Below are positions 22,462 through 32,700 of a DNA stretch of 64,000 bases, in pieces (position 1 is the first letter of the stretch; the number at the start of each line of letters is the position of its first letter). Made by a program: the position numbers and the translations under genes. A model generated the notes under the pieces. That model saw only the letters and a program-made list of their open reading frames with translations, was not told where the DNA came from and did not search any database. The stretch lies in assembly GCA_047967505.1 (NCBI GenBank), contig CM106538.1; one strand, 5' to 3'. Source of the DNA: Dipteris shenzhenensis. Taxonomy: Eukaryota; Polypodiophyta; Polypodiopsida; Gleicheniales.

Positions 22462-22860
22462 GTGTATCCCACCCCCCTCCCCCTCTTTGCTCTACCCCTC
22501 CCCTCACCACAACTTCCCCCCCCCCCAACCAACCCCCCTGTCGTACCCCCCCGCAGACCCTCACTCGTTGCCCCGCCGGTCGCCCGTAGCCCCGTCGCCT
22601 CGCCCGCCACCCGTGCCTCGCCCTGCACCCGTGCCAGTTTCCCCTCACCCGCCACCCATGCCTCGCCTCGCCCTACCCTCGCCCCTCCCCTCTCCCCCCC
22701 GTGCCCTCCCCTCTCCCCCCTGCTCCCCTCCCCTCTTCCCCCGCGCCCTCCTGCTCGCAAAAATGAGGCCCCCCCCGCCACGGACACTTCGCCGCTCTCC
22801 TCTGTTCCAAAACCCCCCCCAACGCTGCTACCGCGGAAACCCCCCCCCCTAGTTCTGGGG
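21601..22860. repeat. 1.26-kb C/T-rich minisatellite with a (CT)n core
   Basis: The plus strand is almost entirely C and T with regular A in CCATCTCCACCACC. From 21650 to 22250 units of about 25-40 bp of the form CTCCATCTCCACCACCCCC plus C/T filler recur some twenty times. Next come a CT-rich stretch, a pure (CT)n of about 35 units (22387-22457), and further C-rich sequence with C runs of 8-10. Frames of over 300 codons here in several phases are repeat artefacts. The complementary strand has dense G runs. Confidence 0.95.
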
Positions 22861-23099
22861 GAAAAAAAAACTCGCCTAATTGCTCTATTCATCATCCTAA
22901 CTGAACTCTTTGTCAAAGGTTAAAACTCTGCCACCTTTGCAAACAATGTCATCCTCCCAAAGCTCCAATTTGCCCAAGATTAAAGCTTGCTCTTGGTTAG
23001 AAAGTCTGAACTTCCTTCTAATTGAGTGCCAATCTTTCCACCTAAACTGTTCTCTGTCCCATAGTTGTTCCCATGTCTAAGTCCTTTCTTAAAAAGGTG

Positions 23100-23456
23100 C
23101 TAGGTCTTTAACATCTCATCATCATTTAAGGGGTTATTTTTCAATACAATAGAAATCCATATACATTCTATCCCCATAAAGGGACCTTTTCCAGAGAAAA
23201 CAAGACGGGCATTGATCTGGTCAAAGGTAGCCCATAGAGATTTCCAGAGTTGACTGCTCTTTGTGAAGCAAGGCTCAGGATTAAAGATGGCAGAGAGCAT
23301 GGAATAATCCCTCCATTTTGGTGCTCTGACAAGTCTGACAAACTTGAAGTTTCTGAGCAATAAGTTGGCCCAATCCCTATCAGGATTAGAGATTGCTTTC
23401 AAAATCCAAGAGGCTATTAACTTATTGGATGCTTGGTGGATATTAATTACTCCCAA
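23100..23456 (-). pseudogene. LINE ORF2 C-terminal region
   Basis: The 118-codon frame begins GVINIHQASNKLIASWILK, the conserved GG-x-GI-x-N-x-x-x-N-x-A-L-x-x-W segment that follows the RT in plant LINEs. It continues with SQLWKSLWATFDQI. No catalytic residues are expected here. Confidence 0.75.
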
Positions 23457-23988
23457 TCCATGTTCACTCTTGGGTCTAGTGCAAAAGGACCATCTGACTT
23501 TGGAGATCCTTTTCTTGGTGTCATTGTCCCCCCATAGGAAAGACCTACAAAGTTTAATAAATTTCTCCAGACCTAAGAGAGGACACTAGCAAGAGACGTA
23601 GAAAATGGAGATAGGATAAATACAGTGGTTGAGGACCACTCGTCTCCCAGCCAACTTAGCCAGAAAACCCCTCCATTTGTCAAGTTTTTTCTTAAATCTT
23701 TTTAGGAACCAGTCCCACCTTGCTTTCATACCCATAGGAATACCCAGTAGTCTGAAAATTTGCCCCTAGGGAATCTGTTTGCAACCTTTTGCCTTAAGTT
23801 GTTCTTGATCATTGCCAGAGAGAACAACATACGCCATTTTTAAGTGGTTGTGTATGTAATATGGGGCATTTCTAATTGTGAAGTTGGTGTCATCTGCAAA
23901 CTACTGTGTCACTTCATTTCCAGAAGGTAGTTCAATTCCTCTTAAAGCACCTTTGCCAACTTGATCTTAATTAGCCAGCCTAGAAAGT

Positions 23989-24738
23989 CTACAGTAGTAG
24001 CATACACACAACAGTAGTAGCATACAATGGAAATGCCAGGGGGCATCCTTGCCTGATAGAGCATTTTAGAGACAGAGATTGAGACATTTCCACATTAATG
24101 CAAAGCTTTGCAGATGCAATAGTGAGGAGTAGCTTAAAAAAAGGGATAAACTTTGGGCCAGCGCCCAAAGTCTTGGATAGCCTCCTGCACCAAGAAGTCC
24201 CAATTGAGTCTATCATATGCTTTATCAAAATCAATTTTGATGAAACAAACATCCTGCCCTGTTCCTTCAGCATGTGTGCACCCTTCCCATAGGTTTATAA
24301 CTACCTCCAGAATGTGTTTGCCCTTCTCTTTTGGGGTTAGTTTTATCACCCCTTTGGGATTAGTTTTATCACCCCTCCATTCAAGTGTCCTAGTAGACTG
24401 CCCAATTCAATACATTCTTGCCATATCTTGAGCAAGCATGGTCCAAAAATGTCCCAAAAGAATTTATAAAATTCAATAGGTAGACCAACTTCACCCGTGG
24501 TTTTACCTTCAGCCATCGCAAAGACAGCAACTTCACCCGTGGTTTTACCTTCAGCCATCGCAAAGACAGCTTCTTTTAATTCTTGGAGAGAGAAGTCCAA
24601 GTCAAGCTGAGATTGATCTAGGCTAGATACCATATTTCTTCTTGTTATTCTACATATGTGGCATGCCTCTAAGATCTCTACATCAACACTGCATGTAGTG
24701 CACAACATTATATAAAAATGATCATATATAAATTCCAT
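23989..24738 (-). pseudogene. LINE reverse transcriptase, broken
   Basis: Three overlapping minus-strand frames share the RT domain. The first (24738-24346) has QELKEAVFAMAEGKTTGEV duplicated in tandem, then PIEFYKFFWDIFGP. The second (24349-24134) has KIDFDKAYDRLNWDFL, the first catalytic Asp block. The third (24273-23989) has SLKCSIRQGCPLAFPLY, the RQG-x-PLSP-x-L-like motif. The YADD box was not found intact, and at least two frameshifts separate the pieces. Confidence 0.85.
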
Positions 24739-25151
24739 GTTTTTTTCTTTAGAGGATACAAAAGAAGTTTGGTCCTTCCTAAGAAGTGGAATCTCCTCTA
24801 GGGTTCTTTTTTTCTTATTAGTCTAAAATACTCCCTTGAGAGTCTATCAGTTCATCCATCCCACCACTCTCTAAAGTAAAGATTAGCACTCTAGAGCCTA
24901 ATCTGCTATTGAAGGCGAATTTCCTTTATCTTGGTAATTAGTTGCTAAGCCTGAGTATCTATAGCTCTTGCCTTCTTCTCCAATTCCTCCAAGTCTGTAT
25001 TTAGCTTGTCCAATCTATGGGCTTTGATGGCAACCCTATGCTTTCTTGCTATTTAGAGCACTCTCTGAGCGTTGAGGATAGCATCATACCAGCCCTGTGA
25101 GAAGGAATCAACTGAGTAGAACAGAGAGTTCCAAATATTAATAATTTCTTG

Positions 25152-25816
25152 CTAAACATTGAAAAGAGAGGGGTCTGCTTTGAACCATGAGTTCCCTTTA
25201 TTTCCTAGTCCAAAGTCGAGCCTTGCATACACTAGTTTGTGGTCTAATAGAGTCAAGGAAGAAAACACCCTGCATTCCTTTCCAATTGAAAGATCTAGAA
25301 TGGCTTGGGAGATATAGACTCTATCTAGTTTGGCTTCCCTTTTGAACTCTCCCATCTGTCGAGCCTTGCATACACTAGTTTGTGGCCTGACAGAGTTAAG
25401 GAAGAAAACACCCTGCATTTTGAAAGATCTAGAATGGCTTGGGAGATATAGACTCTATCTAGTCCGGCTTCCCTTTTAAACTCTCTAATCTGTCGATTGC
25501 ACCAAGTGAATACCCTAGCATCTCCAATGTCTATGAGCTGTAGACTTTCTTTAAGTTCCTCCCAGTAGGAAAATTTTGAACCCCTTAATATTGAGGCAAT
25601 ACCACCCTTGCCTTCCTCATGGGAAGAGTAGAACCATGTTCTTGTTTTATCAATGAGCTTCATCATATTCTCCAACATAGAGCCAATTACTTGAATAACT
25701 AAGAACAATGGGGAGAGGGAATTCTCCTTTAGCCACCTACTCAATTCTAGACTCCTTGACGAGTCAATGAGCCCACACACATTAAGTGTGGGGAAGGAGG
25801 TAGGTTTACTTACCAT
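25152..25816 (-). pseudogene. LINE endonuclease region, broken
   Basis: The longest frame (25816-25325) starts with PTLNVCGLID and contains DIGDARVFTWCNRQIREFKREAGLDRVYIS. This corresponds to the F-T-W-x-N ... LDR motif of the exonuclease-endonuclease-phosphatase domain of plant LINEs. A 143-bp tandem duplication repeats the LDRVYIS block in 25418-25152. The usual GDFN motif is absent, so it is inactive. Confidence 0.75.
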
Positions 25817-25943
25817 TCCTATTTTTCCCCTTTTTAGCCTTGGGGGGAGGGCTTTTAGGAGGGGTTCCCTGTCCTTTTACTTGGAAAATTCTCCTTTTAT
25901 TTTGTATAATGGCCTAGGGTTTGCCTTGAATTGTAAATTCCTT

Positions 25944-26928
25944 CTATAGTCTTTGTGATTGTCTTGGAAGTTCTTCTTCTGACTCCCCTACATCAAAGTC
26001 ACTCATGCTAGCATCCAATTGATTGACCTCATTTTCAAACTCTTTTGACCATCCTGGTTTGACCTCATCCTCTTCCATGGTGTTTTCATAAATCCACCTC
26101 TTTGTCTCCTGATCAATCAATGACTCATAGGCATTATTAGTTGCAAGAGCCCCCGCTATTGTAACCAAAGGACGAGCATTGGCCAGCATCCTCTAGAGGG
26201 CAATCCGGAACGTTTGGCGATCCTCCCAGATTGGTCCCGTTAGTGGAGTCATCTATTCTACATCCTTTTGAGGCTCTGAAGGATGCTTCTCATCATTTCC
26301 CTGGGTTCTACTTCCTGCTCCAGAGGGGCTTCTTCTGGAATTGGTGGTAGTGGCGGAGCCGTTGTCCTGCTCCACTTTCTTTTGCAAAATGGGACTTTAA
26401 ATTTTGCTTGGGCTTTAGTACTCATTTCAGCACGTCTCTTGTCTGTGTTTCCTCTTGACCGCTCTGAGAACACAATTCTTGGGTTCCCCTTGTAAGTATC
26501 TGCTCCGTAGGACGAGAGATGGAAATCTCTACTTCCTCTGGTGTGTCTCATCCGACTGACCTCCATCGGCAATGCCAAGATGATCGTGTTCAAATGGGGA
26601 GGTAAAAAGGCCTCCCTTGAACTCTTGAACCATGCTCGATTACGAGGGTGGTGTAGTCTTAGCTAAGGTTGTTCCTCCGCCCTCCTTGAGTATTTGTGCT
26701 CTTGGTTGGAGCTCACTCTCCTCCATGCCTGTGACGCTGTGACAACTGCTCTTCTCCATTGAAGAACTCTTTTTGCCCATGGAGGGGTGCGAAGTTCAGA
26801 TGCAAGAAAAGTTCCTTGTTTTGAGTGAAGCTTGGGAAACAAAAAATTGCTTTCATCAGCCAACATTTTGGGTACAAAACTGATGGAACTGTAGATTGTG
26901 TCACGAAGGTCTTCATGCACACGAGTAG
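25944..26928 (-). pseudogene. LINE ORF1-like remnants
   Basis: Frames at 26189-25944 (81 aa, acidic end), 26593-26258 (111 aa, basic then Pro/Glu-rich) and 26928-26663 lie upstream of the endonuclease on the minus strand. That is where plant LINE ORF1 sits. No RRM or zinc knuckle was recognised, so the call rests mainly on position. The last frame continues across the target-site duplication into 35456 onward in a compatible phase. Confidence 0.5.
26924..26928. repeat. Target-site duplication, left copy (AGTAG)
   Basis: AGTAG lies immediately before the 5' LTR start TGTGACG. The matching copy is 35456-35460, separated from the LTR end TGTCA by a single T. Confidence 0.8.
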
Positions 26929-28831
26929 TGTGACGCCAAAAATTGATATTTTTAACTTGGCATTGATATTGTTTTTCTCTATGTTTGATAAGAGTTTGAG
27001 TATCAAGTGATAGCCTAGCGACTCTCACTTATTTCTATTTTCTATGATATTGTATGGGATAGAGAGGATGAGTGGAATGGCTCATTGTAAATACCATAGG
27101 TATGAATTATAAATACCTTGGTATGGGGTGAGAGTTATTTGTGTATGGGATATTATGAGTTTTTTAGAAAATAGGAAGAGTGAGTCATATAAAGAGGTGG
27201 GCTCATGTCCATGTGTTCCAATAATATAAGAGAGGCCACATGCCAAGCGTGTGGAAGGCATGTGGAGGAGTGTGAAGTCAAGAGGAATCCTTCTAGAACT
27301 CCTATGTGGAATAAGGAGGATGTGGACACGTGGAAAAGAGAGGGTCCCTATGGGCTCCATGTGAGGAGACTCTTGACTTTCTCAATATTTTAAGAGTCTT
27401 GAGCATCTTTTGATGGGACACATGGCAAGAGTAGCCAAAAAGGACATGGATGGTGACATACGTGCTTATGTGATTGATGGGGAAAGGAATCTACAGGCAG
27501 CAATTGTAAAGGGGTGAAGGAGGGTAACAAAATCTCTATAAAAGGAGCCCTCCTCTCCCTTGTTCAGCAGAATCTGTTCCACCCTTGGGCCTTATGTTGC
27601 TGTAGTTCTAGTCTCCCCAAGCCTCTTCTATGAGCCTTCTCTTCCTCTTGTAGATATTCTCTTATGTAGACTCTTGAGTCCTTCTCTCTCTAGTGTATTC
27701 TCTCTCTACGAGTAGTCTTGGAGCTTCCGCTCCCTCTTGTGTGTATGAAACCTCTTCTTCTCCCTGGTGTTTGTAGTGTTGAGGTGGATTCTTACTCTAT
27801 TTGTAATGAAGGTCACTTCAGGTTCTCTCTCTCTCTTGAGTGTCTCTTCCCTTTTCTTTCTTTCAAAGCCTTAAAAGTTCTTTCTATTCGGCTGCTCACT
27901 GTGCACACATGGTCCATTTGTTTCCTGAGCCACTATGCAAACTTCTTCCCCTCTTCTAGGCAAAATCTATGAGGGGTGGATCGTTGATGAAGGTGGAGTC
28001 TTGAGGGAGCATCCTGCTCAGGCGAAATTAGCCTGGCTGGAGGGTAGTTTTCATGACAGTTTGACCCCCTATTAGTATTTTGCTCATAACTTTCTGCTCG
28101 GTAGTCCGATTGTAATGAAATTTATATCAGCGCGAAGCTCTCTTCAAGGCGCATGTTTCTATATAATCAGATCTTGAATCAGATATAGCTACAAAAAGTT
28201 ATGAGTCTCTGTGTTTGACAGTCTGTTTTCATGATAGTTTTTACCCCCTTCCAGTAAACTGTCCATATCTCTTCAACCGTCTGTCTGTTTTCAATGAAAC
28301 TTATATCAGCGCGAAGCCCATCTCAAGGCGCATCTCTTTCATACTTGAATCTTTAATATCATGTCTCTACTGAAAGTTATAGGCCTCTGTGTCTAATAAC
28401 AGTCTAATAACAGTTTGTAGAGTGTTTTGAGCTAAGTATAAAGGTGTCTATGAAGGAGATGCAATGTTTCCTCGGAATCTACCCATCCGACCTAATCAGC
28501 CCCTTCAAACTCCTCGATATATATCAGTTCATGTCATGTTGAGTCGTAAGATCTTCATTCAACAACGTATCGCTCTTCTCTTTGGTGCAGACCGGCTCGC
28601 TGAGATTATGGCCTCTGCTGATCCTTTCCTTCTCCCTATGCTTGACTACAACTTCACTTGGGATGTTACCATCTTCATTCTCATCTACGGGAGGAAAGTA
28701 TGGTGTGGTATATTGGCATAAAAGCTTCTTTCTAATGTCCCATTCTCAATGATAAATATCTTTGGCTGTCAGTTTGAAAGCAGCAGGAAGTGAAGAGGTG
28801 CGTGAAGTTTATTACCCCCAACTTCATGTCA
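26929..28831 (+). repeat. 5' LTR of the gypsy element
   Basis: It begins TGTGACGCC and ends CATGTCA, and matches 33523-35454 almost throughout. TATAAAAG at 27537-27544 is the likely promoter core. A diverged internal repeat near 28040-28390 gives two copies of TTATATCAGCGCGAAGC and CTCAAGGCGCAT. Small frames inside the LTR recur in the other LTR at the same place and are not genes. It differs from the 3' LTR by roughly 35 substitutions, an extra GTCTAATAACA-type unit near 28405, and the absence of a 40-bp duplication. Confidence 0.93.
27537..27544 (+). promoter_or_regulatory. LTR TATA box
   Basis: TATAAAAG lies about 600 bp into the 5' LTR. The same site is at 34130-34137 in the 3' LTR. It is a likely start point for element transcription, with CT-rich sequence downstream. 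Confidence 0.65.
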
Positions 28832-28838
28832 CATCTTT

Positions 28839-28855
28839 TGGTGGAGACGCCGGGT
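28839..28855 (+). promoter_or_regulatory. Primer-binding site candidate
   Basis: TGGTGGAGACGCCGGGT starts 7 bp after the 5' LTR. Its complement ends in CCA and reads like a T-stem strand followed by a 7-nt acceptor strand, which is what a tRNA 3' end should look like. It is not the common initiator-Met site (TGGTATCAGAGC). The tRNA species is not assigned. Confidence 0.6.
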
Positions 28856-29512
28856 ACGTTTGGTATTGGATTCATCCCACCTTACTAAATGGTCTCGGGT
28901 GTACTTGATTGCATGTTATGCCTAGAAGAGGCATGTGTTTGTATGAGATAAAGAAGATGCCTGGAAGAACTCCGTTAGAAGAGATTGCAACCCGTTTAAG
29001 AGAACTTGAAGATTGTGAAGGTGATGCTCAAGCTATTCGCACAGTCACCATGATCATATCCTTTATGTTTGCATTGTTGAATATGTTGGTGAATTGACAA
29101 CGCCGGCAGTAGGCACAATGATAAATTGGGGATTGATCCATGCACTGGCAGCTTGGCGTGAAGAAGAGTTGAGTCTTTGGGTAGTTTTCGACTATAACAG
29201 TGGAGTGGTGATTCTTAATGCTTTCGACTTCTTTTGCTATGCAAATGATGAAGATTACAATATCTTGAAGCTTTTATGTGCACTTCCTATTGTGAGAAGG
29301 GTGATTCTAGAATGCATGTATACACAATGTTTTCATGGTGCTGGTTGGTCACTTATTTTTGAAGATTTTGTTGAGGATCACATTGTGGAGGGTTTTCAAC
29401 AAGTGGTTATGCATAATAAGTTGGTCTTGGTATACTAAGGCTCTGTGGGATCTTGTTCGGATCTTGTTTGGGATATTATTTGGATCTTGGTGTTTCCTTT
29501 TTGTGTTTTATC
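28856..29512 (+). other. Gypsy leader with broken open frames
   Basis: Two plus-strand frames (28909-29097, 62 aa; about 29094-29438, 114 aa) lie between the primer-binding site and gag in different phases. They may be one older frame split by an indel near 29080. No domain is recognised. The second frame's apparent start is a TTG, not ATG. Confidence 0.5.
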
Positions 29513-29740
29513 ATGGTGAAGATTCCAGTGTTTCGAGGGACCCAAGGGGAGGACCCGGAGTCTTATCTTCAGGATTTTGTTCGAGGATGCCGGCTTTCTG
29601 GATGGTCCATGAAGGATCGGGCAGAGATTTTGCCTGATTTCCTTGAAGGTGTAGCCTTGAGTTGGCATGAGACCTTGTCGGACTCTACCAAGGAGGACTA
29701 GGACCAAGTGGTGGCAGCAATGAAGTAGAGATTTGGGGCA
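29513..29740 (+). pseudogene. Gypsy gag N-terminal part, interrupted by two TAG codons
   Basis: ATG at 29513 opens VKIPVFRGTQGEDPESYLQD, followed by FLEGVALSWHETL, the typical retrotransposon gag W-x-x-x-L block. TAG at 29699-29701 and TAG at 29726-29728 interrupt it, but the phase is the same as the 1242-codon frame that follows. Each stop is one C-to-T type change (on one strand or the other) from a sense codon fitting the family (Trp and Gln), as cytosine-methylation decay would give. Confidence 0.8.
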
Positions 29741-32700
29741 GTGGAGTCACCAAATGCTTTGATGTTGCAGTTGGACCGGTTCTGCCAAGGAGAGGGTGAG
29801 TTGGTCTCTGCATTGGCAATCCGATATGAAACTTTATGGACAAAGTATGAAAGGGCAGCTTTGCGAGCTGTGGCATCGGCATCATCAGCCCCTCAAAGTC
29901 TCTCAGGGATGGAGCACTTAAAGATGAGCAAATTTGTTATGGCTTTGGAGCCTCATCTTCGTTCAAAGGTAATGAGTAAAGATCCAACAACATACGTGGA
30001 GGCACTTCGCATTGCGACCAAGAAAGAAGCTTCTTTAAAGATCGAATCCTCTTTTGTGTCTTCAACAGCTTCAACTTCTAAGGTGGAGGTAATGGTCACT
30101 CCTCAGGTACCAAAGTCCTCTGAGTTAGATCATAATATCTCCCAATTGATGGCAGAGTTTGCTGATTTGAAATTGCATTTGGTTAATGCACGACAACCTA
30201 GAGCACCAAAGAGTGAAGATAGGCCTCGAGATAGGAGTGGGGTCACTTGCTATGAATGTAATGAAAAAGGTCACTATCGCCCCGAGTGTCCTAGATTGAG
30301 AAAGAAAGAAGAAAAACAAGTATCCTTGTTAGAAGCTTCTTCAGGGGATGAGGAAAGAGAGGTAATGATGGCTAAACGGGGGCGTGGTAAACCAAAAGAA
30401 GAAGAAGAAAGCAAGGAAGAAGTAGATGAGGAACATCAGGAAGAGGAACACCGTAGTAAGAAAAAGAAGGCATCTAGAAGGAGAATTAGCCAGTCAGACT
30501 TTCCTTTAGGACAAGGAATTGGAAGCTATGACTTGTTGTCCGACCTTAAAGAAAAGGAAGCTCATATCACCTTTGGTCAATTACTTGCTTTGTCTCCAAA
30601 ACTACGGAAGGAATGGGGAAAACTAGCAAGCACAAGGGTGTCAAAGAAGAAAAAGAAGAAAAGTGCCAATCCTGTTGTTCAAAAGGTAGATATAGATGTT
30701 GGTGATGATGTACCTGTGGTTGATGTGATCATTGATGGTCAAGTGATTTCTAATGTGTACATTGATGGAGGTGCATCAATTAATGTCATGAGTGAGAAGA
30801 CCATGATTGATGCTGATTTAAAATACTCTAGTACTACCTCTCCTTATCGCATCAAATTGGCTGACAACACTAGGGTTAAGACCTTGGGAGTTGTGAAGAA
30901 TCTAGAAGTGGATGTATGTGGAATTTCTGTGCCGACTACTTTTCAGATGATCCCTACCAAGCCAGATGTACGTGCCTATCCATTGATTTTGGGAAGGCCT
31001 TGGCTATGCAAGGTGAAGGCTATTCAAAAGTGGGATACTGGAGAATTGATTTTGCAGGGAAATGATAAGAAGGTGCGCTACAACATCAGAAGCCGCAAAA
31101 AGGAAGTTGTCAAGGAGGAGTCTTCAACATCAGAGAGTTCAAGCTCTGACTTAACCGATGAAGAAGAAGAGACAGGGTGTAGCTCCGAGGAGTCCAACTC
31201 AGAGGGTGAGGTGGAAGGAGTGGCCTTTGGTCTTTGTCTTGGTGCTGATCGGGATGAGTCAGGAAGGAACAAGGTGGTGGTGCAAGAAGATCCTGTAGAG
31301 ACACTTCATGTGGAGGATGTGGAGCACACTAAACGACGCCAATGCAATGAAGAGCTTCTTGGTGATTCTCTATCAGGTAGTGAGAAGCTCCAGTACTTGG
31401 ATATGCTAGATGATTTTCCATGTCTCTTTGCAACAAGCTATTCACAGGTTCGACCAGTCTCTCTTGTGGAGCACAAGATTGAGTTGAAGCCAGAAAGCAA
31501 GCCAGTTGTGCAACGCTTAAGGCGATTGGGGGTGATCCAAGCTGAGGCACTAAAGAAAGAGGTAACACAACTACTTGAGGTAGGATTCATCTTTCCTATT
31601 GATGATTCAGAATGGATATCTCCTGTAGTTGTCACACCAAAGAAAGGAAATAAGTGGCGAGTTTGTGTGGACTTTCGTCCTTTGAATGCATGCACTAAGA
31701 GGGATCATTTTCCTTTGCCATTCCAAGATGAAATACTAGACCAAGTGGCAGGGCATGAGATGTATTCTATATGTGATGGGTATTCTGGGTACTTTCAAAT
31801 TCGTATTCGGGAGGAAGATCAAAAGAAAACATCATTTGTCACACCTTGGGGAGTTTTTGCTTACCGAGTGATGCCTTTTGGGTTGACCAATGCACCAGCT
31901 ACATTTCAAAGGTTCATGAGTCAAGTCCTGGAGCCTTACTTGGGAAAGTTCATACAGGTGTTTTTGGATGATTTTTGCATTTATTCTCGGCGCATAGATC
32001 ACATGGAGAAGTTAAAGATGGCCTTAGCTAGGATTGATGAAACAAAAGGGTGTCTAAATCCTAGCAAGTGTCATTTGGCTCAAACAAAAGTAGTCTTGTT
32101 GGGGCATATTGTGTCTCAAGAAGGCCTGCAAATGGATCCTGACAAGGTTCAAGCAATCATGGCATTGCCAAGTCCTAAGAGTGTCACTGGTGTTCGCAGA
32201 ATTCTAGGAAAGAGCAAGTATTATCAACGCTTTTGCGATGATTTCACAGAGATAGTGCATCCCATGAACTTGTTGACAAGAAAAGGAGTTTCTTTCCAAT
32301 GGGGTATGGAGCAACAAGAGTCTTTCCAGCAACTTAAGGAGGCCATGAGTAAGGGCCCAATATTGAAGCCCCCTGATTGGTCTCAAGACTTTTATGTAAA
32401 TCCAAGTGTATCTTTGCATTCAGTTGGTGCTGTATTGCTACAAAAAGGAGAGGCAGGAAGAATGCAACCCATCTATTATGCCAGCCGACAGCTTACAGAT
32501 GTGGAAACAAGGTATGAAGAAATGGAGCAGCAAGCTCTCTCTTTGGTGTTTTCTGTCAGAAAGTTTTGCTCCTATTTATTACCTCGACCATTTTTCTTCC
32601 TTACCTCTCAGTCTGTATTAGCATATCTAGTTCGCAAGCCTAATCCTGGGGGGAGATTTGCAAAATGGTTGTCAGAGCTTCAAGAGTTCTCTTTCTCTTT

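Larger units (their letters stand above)
22925..26928 (-). mobile_element. LINE (L1-type) retrotransposon, degenerate, host of the gypsy insertion
   Basis: On the minus strand the order is ORF1-like pieces (26928 to 25944), apurinic-endonuclease-like sequence (25816 to 25152), reverse transcriptase (24738 to 23989) and a post-RT C-terminal region (23456 to 22925). Stops and frameshifts break every part. Local tandem duplications have accumulated inside it: 42 bp at 24487-24570, 143 bp at 25215-25494, and about 22 bp near 24335-24378. The gypsy LTR begins at 26929, and its other flank at 35455 looks like the continuation of the same element. Confidence 0.8.

Noticed and set aside
21523-22923. 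Several frames of 120-366 codons rich in Pro/Ser/Leu or Gly/Glu/Trp
   Set aside because: They overlap in several phases on both strands across a C/T-rich minisatellite. Length comes from the lack of stops in the repeat, not from coding.
27082-27972. Small frames repeated at 33675-34565
   Set aside because: They lie in the two LTRs at identical offsets, and no domain is seen. They are shadows of LTR identity.
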